From Flaveria trinervia (taxonomy: Eukaryota > Streptophyta > Magnoliopsida > Asterales > Asteraceae), in contig CM046442.1 of the NCBI GenBank assembly GCA_025506515.1, positions 106,398,617 to 106,462,616 of the forward strand: a stretch of 64,000 nucleotides of DNA. The letters run 5' to 3'. Position 1 is the first letter of the stretch. Each line of letters opens with the position of its first letter. Below the pieces are notes generated by a model. The model searched no databases, was not told where the DNA came from, and was given only the letters and a program-made list of their open reading frames with translations. Shown here piece after piece: positions 35,071 through 46,806 of the stretch. The translations under genes were made by a program, and so were the position numbers.

Positions 35071-35216
35071 GTAATACTTAGTGTTTATGTTATTTAAGTC
35101 ATATGTATTTGAATCTTGTACAAATTAATGTAATGAATGTTTACATTTAATTTTGATGTTTACTGCTTTGATTGTTGACTAATGCTTGATGTGTTACATG
35201 TTTTTAAATCAAGCAG
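35071..35216 (+). other. Possible intron in the E1 3' ORF
   Basis: This is a 146-bp AT-rich gap with GT (35071), a branch-like TTGACTAATG (about 35174-35183) and a pyrimidine/T-rich stretch before AAGCAG (ends 35216). Removing it joins the frame ending MIQDK to the frame starting PNYQRDKYD without a shift. This is inference from sequence alone. Confidence 0.4.
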
Positions 35217-36415
35217 ATCCAAACTACCAGAGAGATAAATATGATATTGCTCCCCTCCAACAGATCAAGACTCAGCTCACGATGATTCTTGATCTGCAAG
35301 GTATAGTCAAGAGATCAGTGAATTACACTCCTAAAGAAGGAGAGATAATTCATGATCTCACAGACGAGCAATTTGCTGAAATATTCCAACTCAATCCAGA
35401 TGAGATCGTGAAAGATACTCAAACAGTCCAAGTGGAAAGTGACGACAAGCTCAATGATGTTGATGAGATCGAGATAGAAGATGCCACAGACCAACAATAT
35501 CCAGAGTACATTAACATTGTGGGTAATGTCGTTCCTAATCTGGGAAACAACCTTGTCAGTGAAACTTTTATGACTCTGGATAGAATGGAAGAGAGTCAGA
35601 CAAGAAAGAAGATACAGCCCAAGCCTCAGAAGTTGAAGTCAATATCAAAAAGGCTGAGTGGGCTGCATGCTTTGAAGAAATAAGAGCCCAACGCAGTGCT
35701 TCAACGTCAACTGCCTACACCAAGCTGTACAAAGTGAAGAAACATCAAAAGGTGTGGGCAGGATCATAGCATGGGCGTATTTTGAATATCTCAACGTTTA
35801 TGCAGTTAAATGTGAGAAGGGATTGAGTACTTCAGGTTCCCACATGACCTGAAGACTCTTCCTGGATTTGAGCTAAAGCAGTTAGCAAAGTTAAAATTGC
35901 TATACGCTGACCCACGAAAATTGTCAGGCTGGTTTGAGACTGCTCTTAAAAGAGAGTACCACACCAGATGGGTCAACTTCAAACCTCAACAGCCAACGAG
36001 GTATATTAGACGGTCTGAGGTTGATCCCATAACTGGTAAAACAAAGATAGTGCTGAAGTTGAGTCCTCCGCACACAATGTCTAACATCCCTCCACGGGAG
36101 ATGCCACAGGACTTCACTCCATACTTCAAATGGTGGTAGATGAGAGAGACAGGAGAGGCAGTCATAGTTTTGAATAAAAATGGTGTAATGGAAACCATAA
36201 GGGTGTTTGACCGTATGTGGCTTACAAACTTGTCAGCAGATGATGTTTATACATTATACAAGTGGCCATTATTCTATTACTCTCAAGATATTGTACAAGC
36301 TTTTCAATTTCAGAACGTTATAAGACTTTGTTTTGCTTTTGAGATACATGCCGGAGTCACTAGAGAAGAGAAGTACAAGAAGTTTGAGGAATTTATGAAG
36401 GATGTAAGACATTAG
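35217..36415 (+). pseudogene. E1 3' ORF, C-terminal domain
   Basis: The first part (35217-35683) is acidic and includes PNYQRDKYDIAPLQQIKTQL and ILDLQGIVKRSVNYTPKEGE. After frame breaks near 35684 and 35760 the sequence continues with PGFELKQLAKLKLLYADPRK, a segment containing WVNFKPQQPTRYIRR, then KTKIVLKLSPPHTMSNIPPR. A stop (36137-36139) precedes NKNGVMETIRVFDRMWLTNL and ADDVYTLYKWPLFYYSQDIV, ending DVRH at 36413-36415, just upstream of the purine tract. The layout (compact C-terminal domain directly before the PPT) parallels 5323-6015 in E2. No known catalytic motif is seen. Confidence 0.62.
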
Positions 36416-36430
36416 ACGAAACTAGGTCCA

Positions 36431-36438
36431 AGGGGGAG
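36431..36438 (+). other. E1 polypurine tract
   Basis: AGGGGGAG sits two bases before the LTR start TGTAGATACATG. It is the same 8-mer as in the other elements. Confidence 0.9.
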
Positions 36439-36440
36439 TT

Positions 36441-37177
36441 TGTAGATACATGTGTCCCTAGTTTTTGAACTTAATGTAATATCTTTGTATTGTTTTACAC
36501 ATATGTAATTGTACGGGTACTTAATGAAATACATTATGTGGTTATGGATATATAATGTTGAATATTTCATTAGTTGGTATGTAATAATGCTTATTGACTT
36601 CACTATATAGGTTGTGGTTGTTTGAATAATCTCTAAATCAATTAATGACTATGAAACATATTCAAACTTAATCATGTGAAGTTCTCATGCGATTGGCCCA
36701 AACTAATGGACCATACGCATGAACAACTTCATGTTAATGAACCGGTCGTACGAATGAACCAGGAGACTGGATCAGTCGCATGATTGACACATGAGATTAA
36801 CTCAGTCGAACGACTGAACACTCAGTCATGCGAATGGATCAACCGCATGACTCAATCGCACGACTGAACCAAATGGTCCAGTCGCACGATTGAGAAACCT
36901 TAACCTATAAATACCACTTAAATCATGAAAAACGAGACACTTCGAATATTTTTTATACCCAGACGTAGCCTAGCCGTCCAGAGACCTCTAATAACCTGCT
37001 CCAACTTCAAAGATCGCAGTAGATCAATTGCTAATCGTTCTTAACGTTTAGATTCAATCTTTAATTGATTCTATATGCGTTCTCACTAATTGGATCGCCA
37101 ATCAACTAGGATTCCGTATTATTTGATTCGGTACAAGCGTAAATCTGTTAGTATTCGTCAAGTACACGATCCTAACA
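36441..37177 (+). repeat. E1 3' LTR (737 bp)
   Basis: It begins TGTAGATACATGTGTCCC and ends GATCCTAACA, and resembles the E8 LTR at 54487-55181 along its length. The palindromic words (CAGTCGCACGATTGA and similar) occupy about 36680-36900, directly followed by a TATA box (TATAAATA, 36906-36913). No partner LTR lies in the window because the 5' end of E1 is missing. Confidence 0.92.
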
Positions 37178-39822
37178 CTGTTTGAAAATATTATATTTCA
37201 AAAAGGTTTAGTGTTTTAGAAAATTTCATATTATATAATTTTTTTTTACATTTTAATAAAAAATATGTGATTTTTAAATTTCTTAATATAATTTATTTTT
37301 AAAACGACAGCTTTGTTATAATAAAATTAGATGATAGGGAATGTAGCAATTAATAAAGTTGATTTTTTAATAAAACAGATAACTTCATTTGTGTGTTTAA
37401 ACTAATATAATATCCTTCTTTTGAAGGGAATATTATATGTGAATGTCTACAAAAAGGAAATGACGAAAATATAGGTTAACTGATCATACATCTTTTTAAC
37501 TGATCAACCAAATAAACATTATCTAATTATCGCTGGTAATAGTTAGGTCATAACTAATATAAGATATTATATTTTATTTAAATTTGATCTTATTAGAGAT
37601 ATTTAGTTATCTGATTATGTGTTTTAGCTTCTGCTATAATGACCAAAATAACATATTATACGAATCAATATTTTTAGAAACTACCAAGTGTACATTAATT
37701 AATTTAGTTTTTAATTTGTGTATTAGCTTTAGAGGTGTTTATATATTATTGGACCTACCGGATTGTTGTACTGAAGCAAAACAAAATGTTTGATCAGATG
37801 AGATTTATGGTTCCGTTCATTATATGAAATTTGGAATATTGGTATACCTTATTAAGTTATTATTAACTTTTACTTCTAGAACGTACATTATCCATAACCT
37901 AAAAGAGGGATTTATCTTTATTTTTGTAAAAATCTAATGTGGACTAGCGATTAAGAAAATAAATAAACCGATTCAAGCCAAACAAAATTGTTTAGAATGA
38001 TCGACAACCAACTCGGTCGATTTATTTTGCATATTTTTGGAACTTTATTTGACGATGTAATCAATAATTTTTTAAAAACACAAAATAAACCACAAACATG
38101 CAATGAAAAAAGAAAAACATCTTGGCTAGATTTCCCGTTTCATTTAGTTGCGTTATTGACTTTTTTTCTATATTAAAACGCAATAGAAAATTGATGTTGA
38201 ATGAGATATGTTTAATGGGTATTGTTAATAATAACAACGACTATTATAATTTGATGGATGGAAATGTGTTGCTATCTGAATTTTATTTATAAAGATTATA
38301 ATAATATGTAATAAAAAAAGTCAAAGCTGACTACTTTTGACAAATAGTCGTATTTAAATATCGTTTTCCCCTTTGACCAATCTTATGTAAAATTTGTATA
38401 TGTGACACATAGTTTTTGTTTCTAGAAAATTTTAAATTTAGTCATCTCACAAGATATATTCATTTTTAAATTATTCTATATATTAAAATACAACTTTAAA
38501 TTACATTAACTTCTTGCTAATCACGGGTTGTCACACTGGTTTTTTTTTAAATGTTTTGTAACACCCTTCTAGGAGACGATTGTTGGATAAATAGACTTAT
38601 GTTGACTAAAACAATGCTACTTAAGATCTCTTGACTTTTGATTGCGTAACACTCTCAAAATTAGGATTCAGAGATAATTATGTAAGTTGGCATCGAATCT
38701 CAACGCACACCGCAACTCATGCAGGGTTTGCCAGAAGGAAGCGGGCTACGTCGACTAGGCTAAGAAAACAATCCAGACATTGCACATGTATGCTGACTAA
38801 GGGGCAACAAACAACACGTGGACATTTATGCAGGCCACATCAAGGAATGGTTGTCGGTCATAATGCAAAAAGAGCTTGAGATCATGCCTGTATGACATTT
38901 TTGACACATGAAAAGCAAAAACAATGCGAACCACATCTCCTAGTGGATGGGGGCTGCTTTGATCATGCCCTAACTATAAATAGAAAGACCCTCGACTCAA
39001 ATTATAGTCATCCACACATTCTAAAACACACACATAGCCTCAATTAGTGTGCCTAGATCCCTTCCCGACTCGTTTCGTAAACTAACACCTGGTTCTCAAA
39101 CACTTAGAGTAGCGAGAAATTTCTATAAAACATTTCTAGCATAGTAATAAGCTGAGGTGCTACCTAATCAATCTGAAACTAACACTGGAACTCTAGAATA
39201 GGCTCAACTTGATTGAAAGGACAATATGTTTGTCTTTTATAACAAAACCCATTAATCCATGAGATCGACCTTTATTCTTAAAAACCAGCATGAGCAATGG
39301 TAAATTTATTAATGAATGCTGGTAAAATACAAGACAAGCATCACACTAAGATTGTACATGTAGTTTGATAAAAAAATCATACACATGTGGAGGGTATGAT
39401 CATGATAGGACTGTTATGCCTAAGTTGTAATGGTTTGGTTCCCAAAGGATTTAAATCTCCCTAGGCATTAATGATCCCACACAAGCGACTCGATAACAAA
39501 CAATTACTAGTGTACAATGAAAGATCTGAATTTGTTTTCATCTTATGTGCCTAGTATGGTTAATCAAAATTAAGATTCCCATGCTTGCTTATGAAAATGC
39601 TTTGCATCTGATGAACATTATTCACTACCTTTCCATTGAAATTGTATTCCCAAACCCTTTTATAGTTAAAATATGATTGCAGAGACTATGACATTTAGTA
39701 CATGTTACGATATAGACTCTCTAGATGTATCTAAATGTTGTTATTCGAAGATGAAAGCTGAGATGAACGCATCTCTAGATTTTGAATCATATGGATTGTA
39801 AATATGAATATGATTTTGTTCA
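37178..39822. other. AT-rich unassigned region
   Basis: I find no convincing gene. The first 1.3 kb is very AT-rich with only short random ORFs. At 38565-39290 composition is more balanced. A promoter-like TATAAATA occurs at 38975-38982 with a following C-rich segment, which could be part of an old LTR starting near the TGTAACACCC at about 38566, but no matching end or target duplication was found. The remainder (39290-39822) shows nothing recognisable. Confidence 0.4.
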
Positions 39823-40381
39823 ACCATTGTAAGGCCCCGTTCCCGGAACGCTTACAACTGGTAAATCATTGCACATAAAAGGTACATTTACATTAACTTT
39901 ACTAAAATCAGCAGAGGAAACACTTTAAACAAACATTTCATTTCCTTTAAATAAAACTTTAGCAAAATAATACATCCGTTCATTTCACAATATCATTTTA
40001 CATTTCATTACAAAAGCATTAAAAACAATGGATGCCATTTCAAAATAACTGAGTAGTCGTCCCGTGCCATCCTTAGCAACATACCTGCCAACTGAGAAAA
40101 AATGCATAAACAGTTAGTGTTGCCGAGTGAGTTCTAGTTTTAAAGAAAATATACTTTACTTCCTTTATAAAAACCATTCGTTACTTTCATACGCGATCAC
40201 ACAAAATACGTACATACAGATAATATAATTATTATCTTCTATTACATTCGTTAAATCCTTCATCCGTTTCATTCGTTCATAACATCATTTCTTCCATTCG
40301 TCTATCTCATACATATCGCACTTTTCGCACAAATCACACCCTTGCATCATCGTACCCGAAGTACATATCGTACAAATTGCA

Positions 40382-41020
40382 CACATGAGGTAGCCAAGAT
40401 CGCACGCTACATAGCACACAGTAAATGCCACTTCGCACGTATCGGAGCAGTTACCAAAACTGAACTCCCACTGTGTCTATAGTCCCTCATGTTATCCATC
40501 GTACATATCACACAAATCGCACCAACAGAGTGGTCACCAAGACTGACTCCCCCTGTGTGTGAGAACTCTTGGGGTGTAGCCAAAATTGCACGCCATCCCA
40601 TGGGTTAGCCAAAATCGCACGCTACATAATCCACATGAGGTAGCCAAAATCACACGCTACATAGCACACAGTAAATGACACATCGCACGTATCGGAGCAG
40701 TTACCAAAACTGAACTCCCACTGTGTCTATAGTCCCTCATGTTATCCATCGTACATATCACACAAATAGCACCAACAGAGTGGTCACCAAGACTGACTCC
40801 CCCTGTGTGTGAGAACTCTTGGGGTGTAGCCAAAATCGCACGCCATCCCATGGGTTAGCCAAAATCGCACGCTACATAATCCACATGAGGTAGCCAAAAT
40901 CACACGCTACATAGCACACAGTAAATGACACATCGCACGTATCGGAGCAGTTACCAAAACTGAACCCCCACTGTATCTATGTCCCCTTATGAGTTAGCCA
41001 AGATCGCACACTATAAATAC
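40382..41020. repeat. 250-bp tandem repeat inside E4
   Basis: About 2.5 copies of a 250-base unit start at 40382, 40632 and 40882, each beginning CACATGAGGTAGCCAA. The first two full copies differ at only a few positions. Within each unit the phrase AGCCAAAATCGCACGC recurs. Two nearly identical minus-strand ORFs here are simply repeats of each other and not genes. Confidence 0.92.
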
Positions 41021-41659
41021 ACACACAGTTGAGCTAACAACTCTCAGTGAGTCGTGAACCTCCTTTCTTTCTCTTGCAAGCCATCCTTGCTCTCATTCCT
41101 TCGTTCATGCTTGCACTCACTCATTACGTTCCTCTTTTCATTGTCTCCCACTTTACGTTATTTAATACTTTCATTACATTCGTTAACGCTCAACGCAAAA
41201 CCACGGGAAGACAATCATACATAATAAAGTAAGGAACATAAAAACATGCACATCAATCACACAAGATAACATCACTCACCCATAACATACATCATGCATA
41301 ACATACGACATGCACACTCACACGACAACAAACATCACACGAATCACGCGCATCATAACATATAACCATACGACGTCACACATCATCCTCATGCATCATA
41401 CACTCACATACATAAACATATGCAAAACAAGCATAAGTCAACATAAAACATAACTGACCCACCGCGGGATAGTGCGGGTTCGGGGGTGGCAGCCCCTGAC
41501 AGCGGGGTCCTAGGGACAGTAGCCAATAGTGGGATCTAGAACTCACCTGTACTCGATGAGTAGCTTCTAAATCAAGCTTACAAAGCAAGGGTTGCACTGC
41601 ATAGCCTGCAGGTAAGTTAACACTCAAAGGAGTTAATTTCTGTCTAATTTTCCTATTAA

Positions 41660-41895
41660 TTTCACTGCAAGATTAGCAATTTCGCTGCTAGTTTCGCCAG
41701 CAGTTTCGCTGCTAGTTTTGCCAGCAGTTTCGCTAGCATCTTCGCTGGCAGTTTCGCTGGCATCTTCGCTTCCAGTTTCGCCGAACTTTCGTTGGATAAT
41801 CATGTCTGCGAAAATGCCTATGAAATTATAGTTTCGCAGGAAGATCCACAGTTTCGCTAGACGAACAACTAATTTCGCTGGATGAACACCCAGTT
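41660..41895. repeat. TTTCGCT-rich short repeat block in E4
   Basis: Irregular repeats of words such as CAGTTTCGCTGCTAGTTT and CATCTTCGCTGG, about 14-18 bases each, run over 230 bases. No ORF explains them. Confidence 0.75.
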
Positions 41896-42924
41896 TCGTA
41901 GAACGGGCTGAAAAATACTAACCAACCATTTTTGACCCAAAACTTCAATCTTATACATCTAAAACCTTGGTTTATCACTCAATAAGCTATATCTAAGCTT
42001 CTTACATGTTTTCTTACACAAAAACGTGAGTTTTGGGCGAATCCTTGCCACTTTCAAAAACCCCAAACCTAGAATCCGGGTTTACATCAAAAGGAACGAT
42101 TAATTGATATTTCTTACCTGGATTCGTGGTGTTTTCTTATTCTTTGGATGCTCACGAACACTGATCTTCAATCCTGAGATCAACCGAGCCTTGAATCTTC
42201 AATTCTCTCTACTTTCTCTCTCTACTCTCTTCTAGAACTAGAGTGTTGAGGTGCAAATAAGAGCTGCTCAAGCTGATCCGTATATATATACTGGGTGTTC
42301 CCGTGACCTTAAACTCGTCAAACACATAACCCGCGGAGTCTACTCGATCTAAAACCCATATCCATCTTATTTTCATTAAATGATCTCGTCTAAGCCTATT
42401 ATTATTATTTGGCTCGCTCAGACATTATTCGGGGCGTTACAACCATCTTATGAATCAATGTGTGATTTAAAGTACAACTTGAATTTTTGAAACAAATATT
42501 ATCATATTATTATAAATAAATTTCTAGTGCCAAATATCTAATGATTTCTTGAATAAAATATCTGAATGATCCCGATCAGTTTATACAATCCGGGATGACC
42601 CAAACGGGGATGTGATAGGTTAGTATCACAGTCACATGTTTTAACAAATTAAATACTTAGTTTTAGTATCTAGGTTTTAACCTACAAGAAACAATTGCCT
42701 ACTAAGTAAAAATAGGTATAGGCCTCAAAGTACTAACATGTAAGCATGAAGAATGTTTGGATATTTCAAATTGTTTACATATTAAGTAAGTGATAACTAT
42801 ACCCGTAATTAATCAATGGACAATGAACACCAAGAGACAAGAAAAGCACCTATTTTGATGCATAGTGACGACTCCTTTGACTACTATCTCACTAAAGAAT
42901 GAGGGACACAAGAAGTTCCTGTAA

Positions 42925-43741
42925 TCATTCTGAGTGATAACTCTTTGAGTTAGCACTTGACCTTTGTAAATTGGAACCCAGATAGTGAATAAACTTAGAC
43001 TTAGCAAGAATATACCACATATATGAGGGGAGCATCAGATTATGGTAACTGGAGGTTTGATATTCCGTCAAACAAACCTGAATATCCACCTTTATATGCC
43101 TCCACCAAACTCGAACAAGTGGAATGACTTTACTCCTTAGCCATTTTTCTGTTATGTCAATAAGAGCCATAAGTTGTTTCACATAATTTGAATAGTCATC
43201 AATTTCCGAATATTCGAGTGGAATAGAAGCATCTTTATCGACTAAACATTTATGCAAATATGATATATGGAAAATGGAGTAAATCCAGTTCATTCATTTG
43301 ATAATCCAATCTGTAAGTTGCTTCGCCCACATGGGCTACTATCCTTAAAAACCTAATAAACCTATGACTTATAGTTCCTTTCTTTTGGAGTTAGATGATT
43401 CTGTTCCATGGAGAAACTTTTAAATAACCTTATCATGAACATTAAAATCTATTGGTCTTCGTAAGTTTATTTGCAAATGACTTCTATCTATATTTGGCAA
43501 CTTTCATGTGGGCTTTAATCTTCTCTAAGTTTTCATTCGCTGCGTCTATCACCTTTATACTTCTTAATTCTTTCTATCCAATCTCACCTAACACACTAGG
43601 GTTATACATCTTCAACTATAAGGCATCTTATACGGGGGTATATCAATACTAGAATGGTAGGTGTTATTGTATGAGAATTCTGCTAACGGAAGATGACTAT
43701 CCCCACTCCTAGCAAAGTCTATGACACATGCTTGAAACTAT
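42925..43741 (-). pseudogene. pol: E5 gypsy integrase C-terminal half
   Basis: Reading from 43741 downward gives [20 protein letters not shown], then [19 protein letters not shown], the conserved end of the gypsy integrase core. A stop-filled stretch follows (about 43570-43440), then a LRRPIDFNVHDKV segment. The tail (43293-42925) has IYSIFHISYLHKCLVDKDAS, which normally precedes a chromodomain. Any chromodomain itself is too decayed to confirm. This half joins directly to the half ending near 46806 once E6 is removed. Confidence 0.78.
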
Positions 43742-46700
43742 CACACCCCGACCGACGATGGAATCATCGGGGCGGACGAATGTGAAATGATTTTTCATAG
43801 CACATGGAACTAAATAAGTTGGAATAGTATTAAATATCATTTTCATTGAACAATACAAGACAATAAATCATTACAATACAACATATTCAGTCAAAGCAAA
43901 TAAAATATTTAGTTAAACTAGGTCCAAGTCTTATATGAGTACGAACAGATCCTCAAGTATCAAACCTAAAACATGTTAAAAATAAAGGGTCAACTTTGAA
44001 AGATGGTGAGTTCCCATGGGTTAAACATACATATACATTTATATATATCAAAAGGTTTACAAGTAGCAATTCATGTCAATGGTTATAAATTATGCAAGTT
44101 TATAGAACACATATAGCTACAATCAAACCTCGACTTAATTACAAGTTTATAAGATTGGCTAAGTGTACTTGGTTCCCACGATGAACAAGTCATACGTCAT
44201 CAGGAGCCGGCAATACATCGGCTTTAGCACCAAATAGGCTTGTCAGGCCCATAGATCTAAGACGTCACCAGGCTAGCAATAGTTAATGAATGTCAACGTA
44301 TAATGTATCTCATTTAACACTCACAATAATATCAATAAACATGACAAAAGTAAAGATGAATTGTATGTGCATTTACAAGTATCAAGATGTTTACAATTGT
44401 AAGTTTATAAAGTTAACACGTTTCACCCTAAAAGGTGTGAAATAAAGTAAAAAGTGGCATGGAGAACTCACATGGAAAACTCACGTGTTATAAGTTGCAC
44501 TTAAGATGATAATAAGAAGATAAGATGATTCCAAGGATTCCTTCATGACTAACCTGAGATTTGGTGTCTTAGGATTAGAATAAAGATATGATTCATGGGT
44601 TAACATGAATTAGGGTTTCATTTAGAATTTAGGGGGTTTTTAATAACTAAATCAAATAAGATAAAATAAAGCAATCAATTATGTTTTGGTTTAATAAAGT
44701 TGGAATAAATTAATTAAAATAAGAATTCAATAACTTAATTTATTGAGTTAATAAAGATTAAATATGATGTGCGAAAAGAAATAATTAATTTAATATTTAA
44801 TTTTTTAAAAATTGATAAAGGTAATTAATTGAATATTTATTTTAAATAACCTTAAAATTACCTAAATCCATTTTATAAAGTTCGGAGCTTTTATATAATT
44901 TATTATAAAGGTCTTATAATATCAAGTCTCTAAAATAAAAATAAAGCATAATAGAAAGTTATATTTTTTATAAATTTCAAGAATCTTATATTAAATTTTA
45001 AGGAATAACTTGATTAACTAATTTTATATAACATGGTTAAATGAATAAATGAATAATTAATTATTTAAATAATTATTTAAATAACTGTTTGAATAATTAT
45101 TTATTTAACATATAGATTTATAATGTTTTAAAATAATCTACATTTGAACCATAATAGGTTTATAAAATTTAAATTACATAAAATAATTAATAATGTTATT
45201 ATAATCTTTGTCATTCTTTTAAAGGTAATTAAATTTTAGAAAAAAATTATATGTTTTATAATCTTTAAAATTAATTAATAATTTCTGAAATGTTTTAGTT
45301 ATCAAAATAAATTTTAATTTTGATTTAATAATGTAAATAAAGTTTCCGAAATTTAATACATTGAATTGACTAAAAGAAAAATAATTGTTGGAGGCTGGGG
45401 TCGAACCCCAGGCCTCTGGTGTGTAACTGCAGTGTGTTAACCGGTTGGGCTAAAACCCGTATCTGTCTAAAAGCTTCTTTAAAATGTAAAAAAAACATTA
45501 ACTGCAAAAATCCCCCAATCCCATATAAACCATAACTTGATTTTAATCCAAATTGAACTTGAGATCGATGTTGATTGTCAAATTAAACATCGGGCTTTGA
45601 TCCCCTAATGTAAATCACATGTAAAAGTGTACTTAACTTACTTTTTCAAGAACGAATTGATGTAAAAAAGTTTAAGGAAGTCGTGATCGAACAATTAGGT
45701 GAATCCGAGAGAATGGTGATGTGTTGTTGAAATTGATCACGTGAACAACTTCTAATGGTGGTAATAATCGAAAGCCCTCTATTAATTGTAACCAAAGGTG
45801 CTCGAAATTGGTCTTTTGATAGAGTTGTAGGTTGACGATAAAGATGGTGATTGAATAAGTAGTTTGTGGGTTTTGTAAGTAAAATTAGTATTACAGAAAG
45901 CTTAAAGAGGTTGATTTTATGCTTTACACTCGTTATGTAGATCCAATTTGATTGGTTTAAGTTTGAATGACATCAATGCATAATTCGGGAGTTTTGATTT
46001 AGATTGGTAATTGATTAGGCAGTTACATGTTCAATTGAATTGATGTTTATGATCATAATAGCCTCACTTACGTTTCTGTTACATGATTTGATCAATTCTC
46101 AATGAATGAATTCAAAACCAATTGATTTATGAGGGTGGTTTTGGTTTCGAATTTGAACCATATAATACCGACGTTGTTTTGTGAATTAAACAAGGGTACA
46201 AGTTCGAGACACATAGGCGAGGGTTGTGGTACGGTTTAATTCGAGTAAAACTGATTATTTTTGGGAGTTTGGCTTCGCTGGAGCTTGTGGCCGGAGATCG
46301 CAGCCGAATCGGGGAGGGGCAATGGGAAGAAGGTTGAGTTTTAAAATAGTTTACACTTTGGTCCCTCATGTTTCAGATTGTTATTATTTTATGCCAAAAA
46401 CCTTTAAAACAAAGTTTTAATAATTACATTTCCAACCCATTACTTTATAAAATCCAATTTTTAAATGATTATTCAATTTATTCATTTATAAAATATTATA
46501 ATAATTATAAATCATATTAAATATTATTTATTAAAAGTATTAAGATGGTTAAAAATAATAATCTTTATATATTTACTTATCTTTATAAATCTCAAAAACT
46601 TTAAAGTCTAATAATAATTAGAAACTCATAAATGATATATAGAGCCTCATAAATTATAAACTTTTTAAATAGAAGATAAATGTGAATTCAGATCACAAGG

Positions 46701-46806
46701 TTAATACCTTCATGGTTGCTGTTTTTATAAACATAAAGAATGAAGTAGTTTGATTTATGTGTTTGCTTTATATAATTGACAAACGGGTTCGGGTTTATAA
46801 TTTGAA
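43742..46806. mobile_element. E6: LTR-like insertion inside the gypsy integrase
   Basis: About 3.06 kb interrupts E5 between ...SERTIQTLMDIF and FQACVIDF.... The left edge begins TATCACACCCCGACCG with a CATCGGGGC echo 20 bases later, like the TGTCACACCCCG start of many plant LTRs with G changed to A. The right end and the target duplication are not clean, so the insertion is probably old. The interior is AT-rich with no pol motifs. A tRNA-like patch lies at 45391-45460, and a more GC-rich promoter/leader-like patch at 46250-46380. Solo LTR versus another element type is open. Confidence 0.5.
45391..45460 (-). ncRNA. tRNA-like relic (A-box and B-box words)
   Basis: On the minus strand TAGCCCAACCGGTTAA resembles an RNA polymerase III A box, and GGTTCGACCCC matches the B-box core 45 bases on. 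The T-arm CTGGGGTTCGACCCCAG can pair six base pairs but leaves a five-base loop, and I could not form a full cloverleaf. It looks like a tRNA-derived fragment or SINE-head relic, not a working tRNA. Confidence 0.35.

Larger units (their letters stand above)
519..37177 (+). mobile_element. E1: 5'-truncated Ty1/copia (Sirevirus-like) element split by E2 and E3
   Basis: E1 is one element read in order across two nested insertions: gag and PR-IN to 4277, RT and part of RNase H at 16884-18060, the last RNase H segment at 30424-30665, then a spacer, the 3' ORF, a purine tract and an LTR ending at 37177. The coding sense is continuous across both insertions once E2 and E3 are set aside. The domain order PR-IN-RT-RH defines Ty1/copia. 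Its 5' LTR, primer site and N-terminal gag are missing. It is the same family as E8 by protein and LTR resemblance. Many stops and frameshifts make it non-autonomous. Confidence 0.88.
39828..42441 (-). mobile_element. E4: solo LTR, 2.6 kb, TSD ACCAT
   Basis: The ends are TGTAAGGCCCCG and CGGGGCGTTACA, inverted repeats of each other at 11 of 12 bases and of TG...CA form. ACCAT flanks both sides (39823-39827 and 42442-42446). There are no pol motifs inside, so a solo LTR left by recombination is the simplest reading. Orientation is judged from a TATA run at 42281-42290 on the minus strand followed by an AGAGAGAAAG-rich leader. A competing TATAAATA on the plus strand at 41012-41019 leaves some doubt. 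It is probably Ty3/gypsy-derived given the size, but this is unproven. Confidence 0.75.

Noticed and set aside
33240..36415. Calling the 3' ORF an envelope gene
   Set aside because: The position is that of env-like ORFs in Sireviruses, but no signal peptide, membrane helix or fusion-like segment was seen in any of the five copies.
38566..39290. An LTR starting TGTAACACCC with a TATA box at 38975
   Set aside because: No matching end, no target duplication and no second copy in the window, so only mentioned in the region note.
37178..39822. A MITE or Helitron in the AT-rich gap
   Set aside because: I could not find terminal inverted repeats with target duplications, or a TC start with a hairpin and CTRR end.
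40407..40851. Two almost identical 64-residue minus-strand ORFs
   Set aside because: They are copies of the same 250-bp tandem repeat, with no codon bias or family match.
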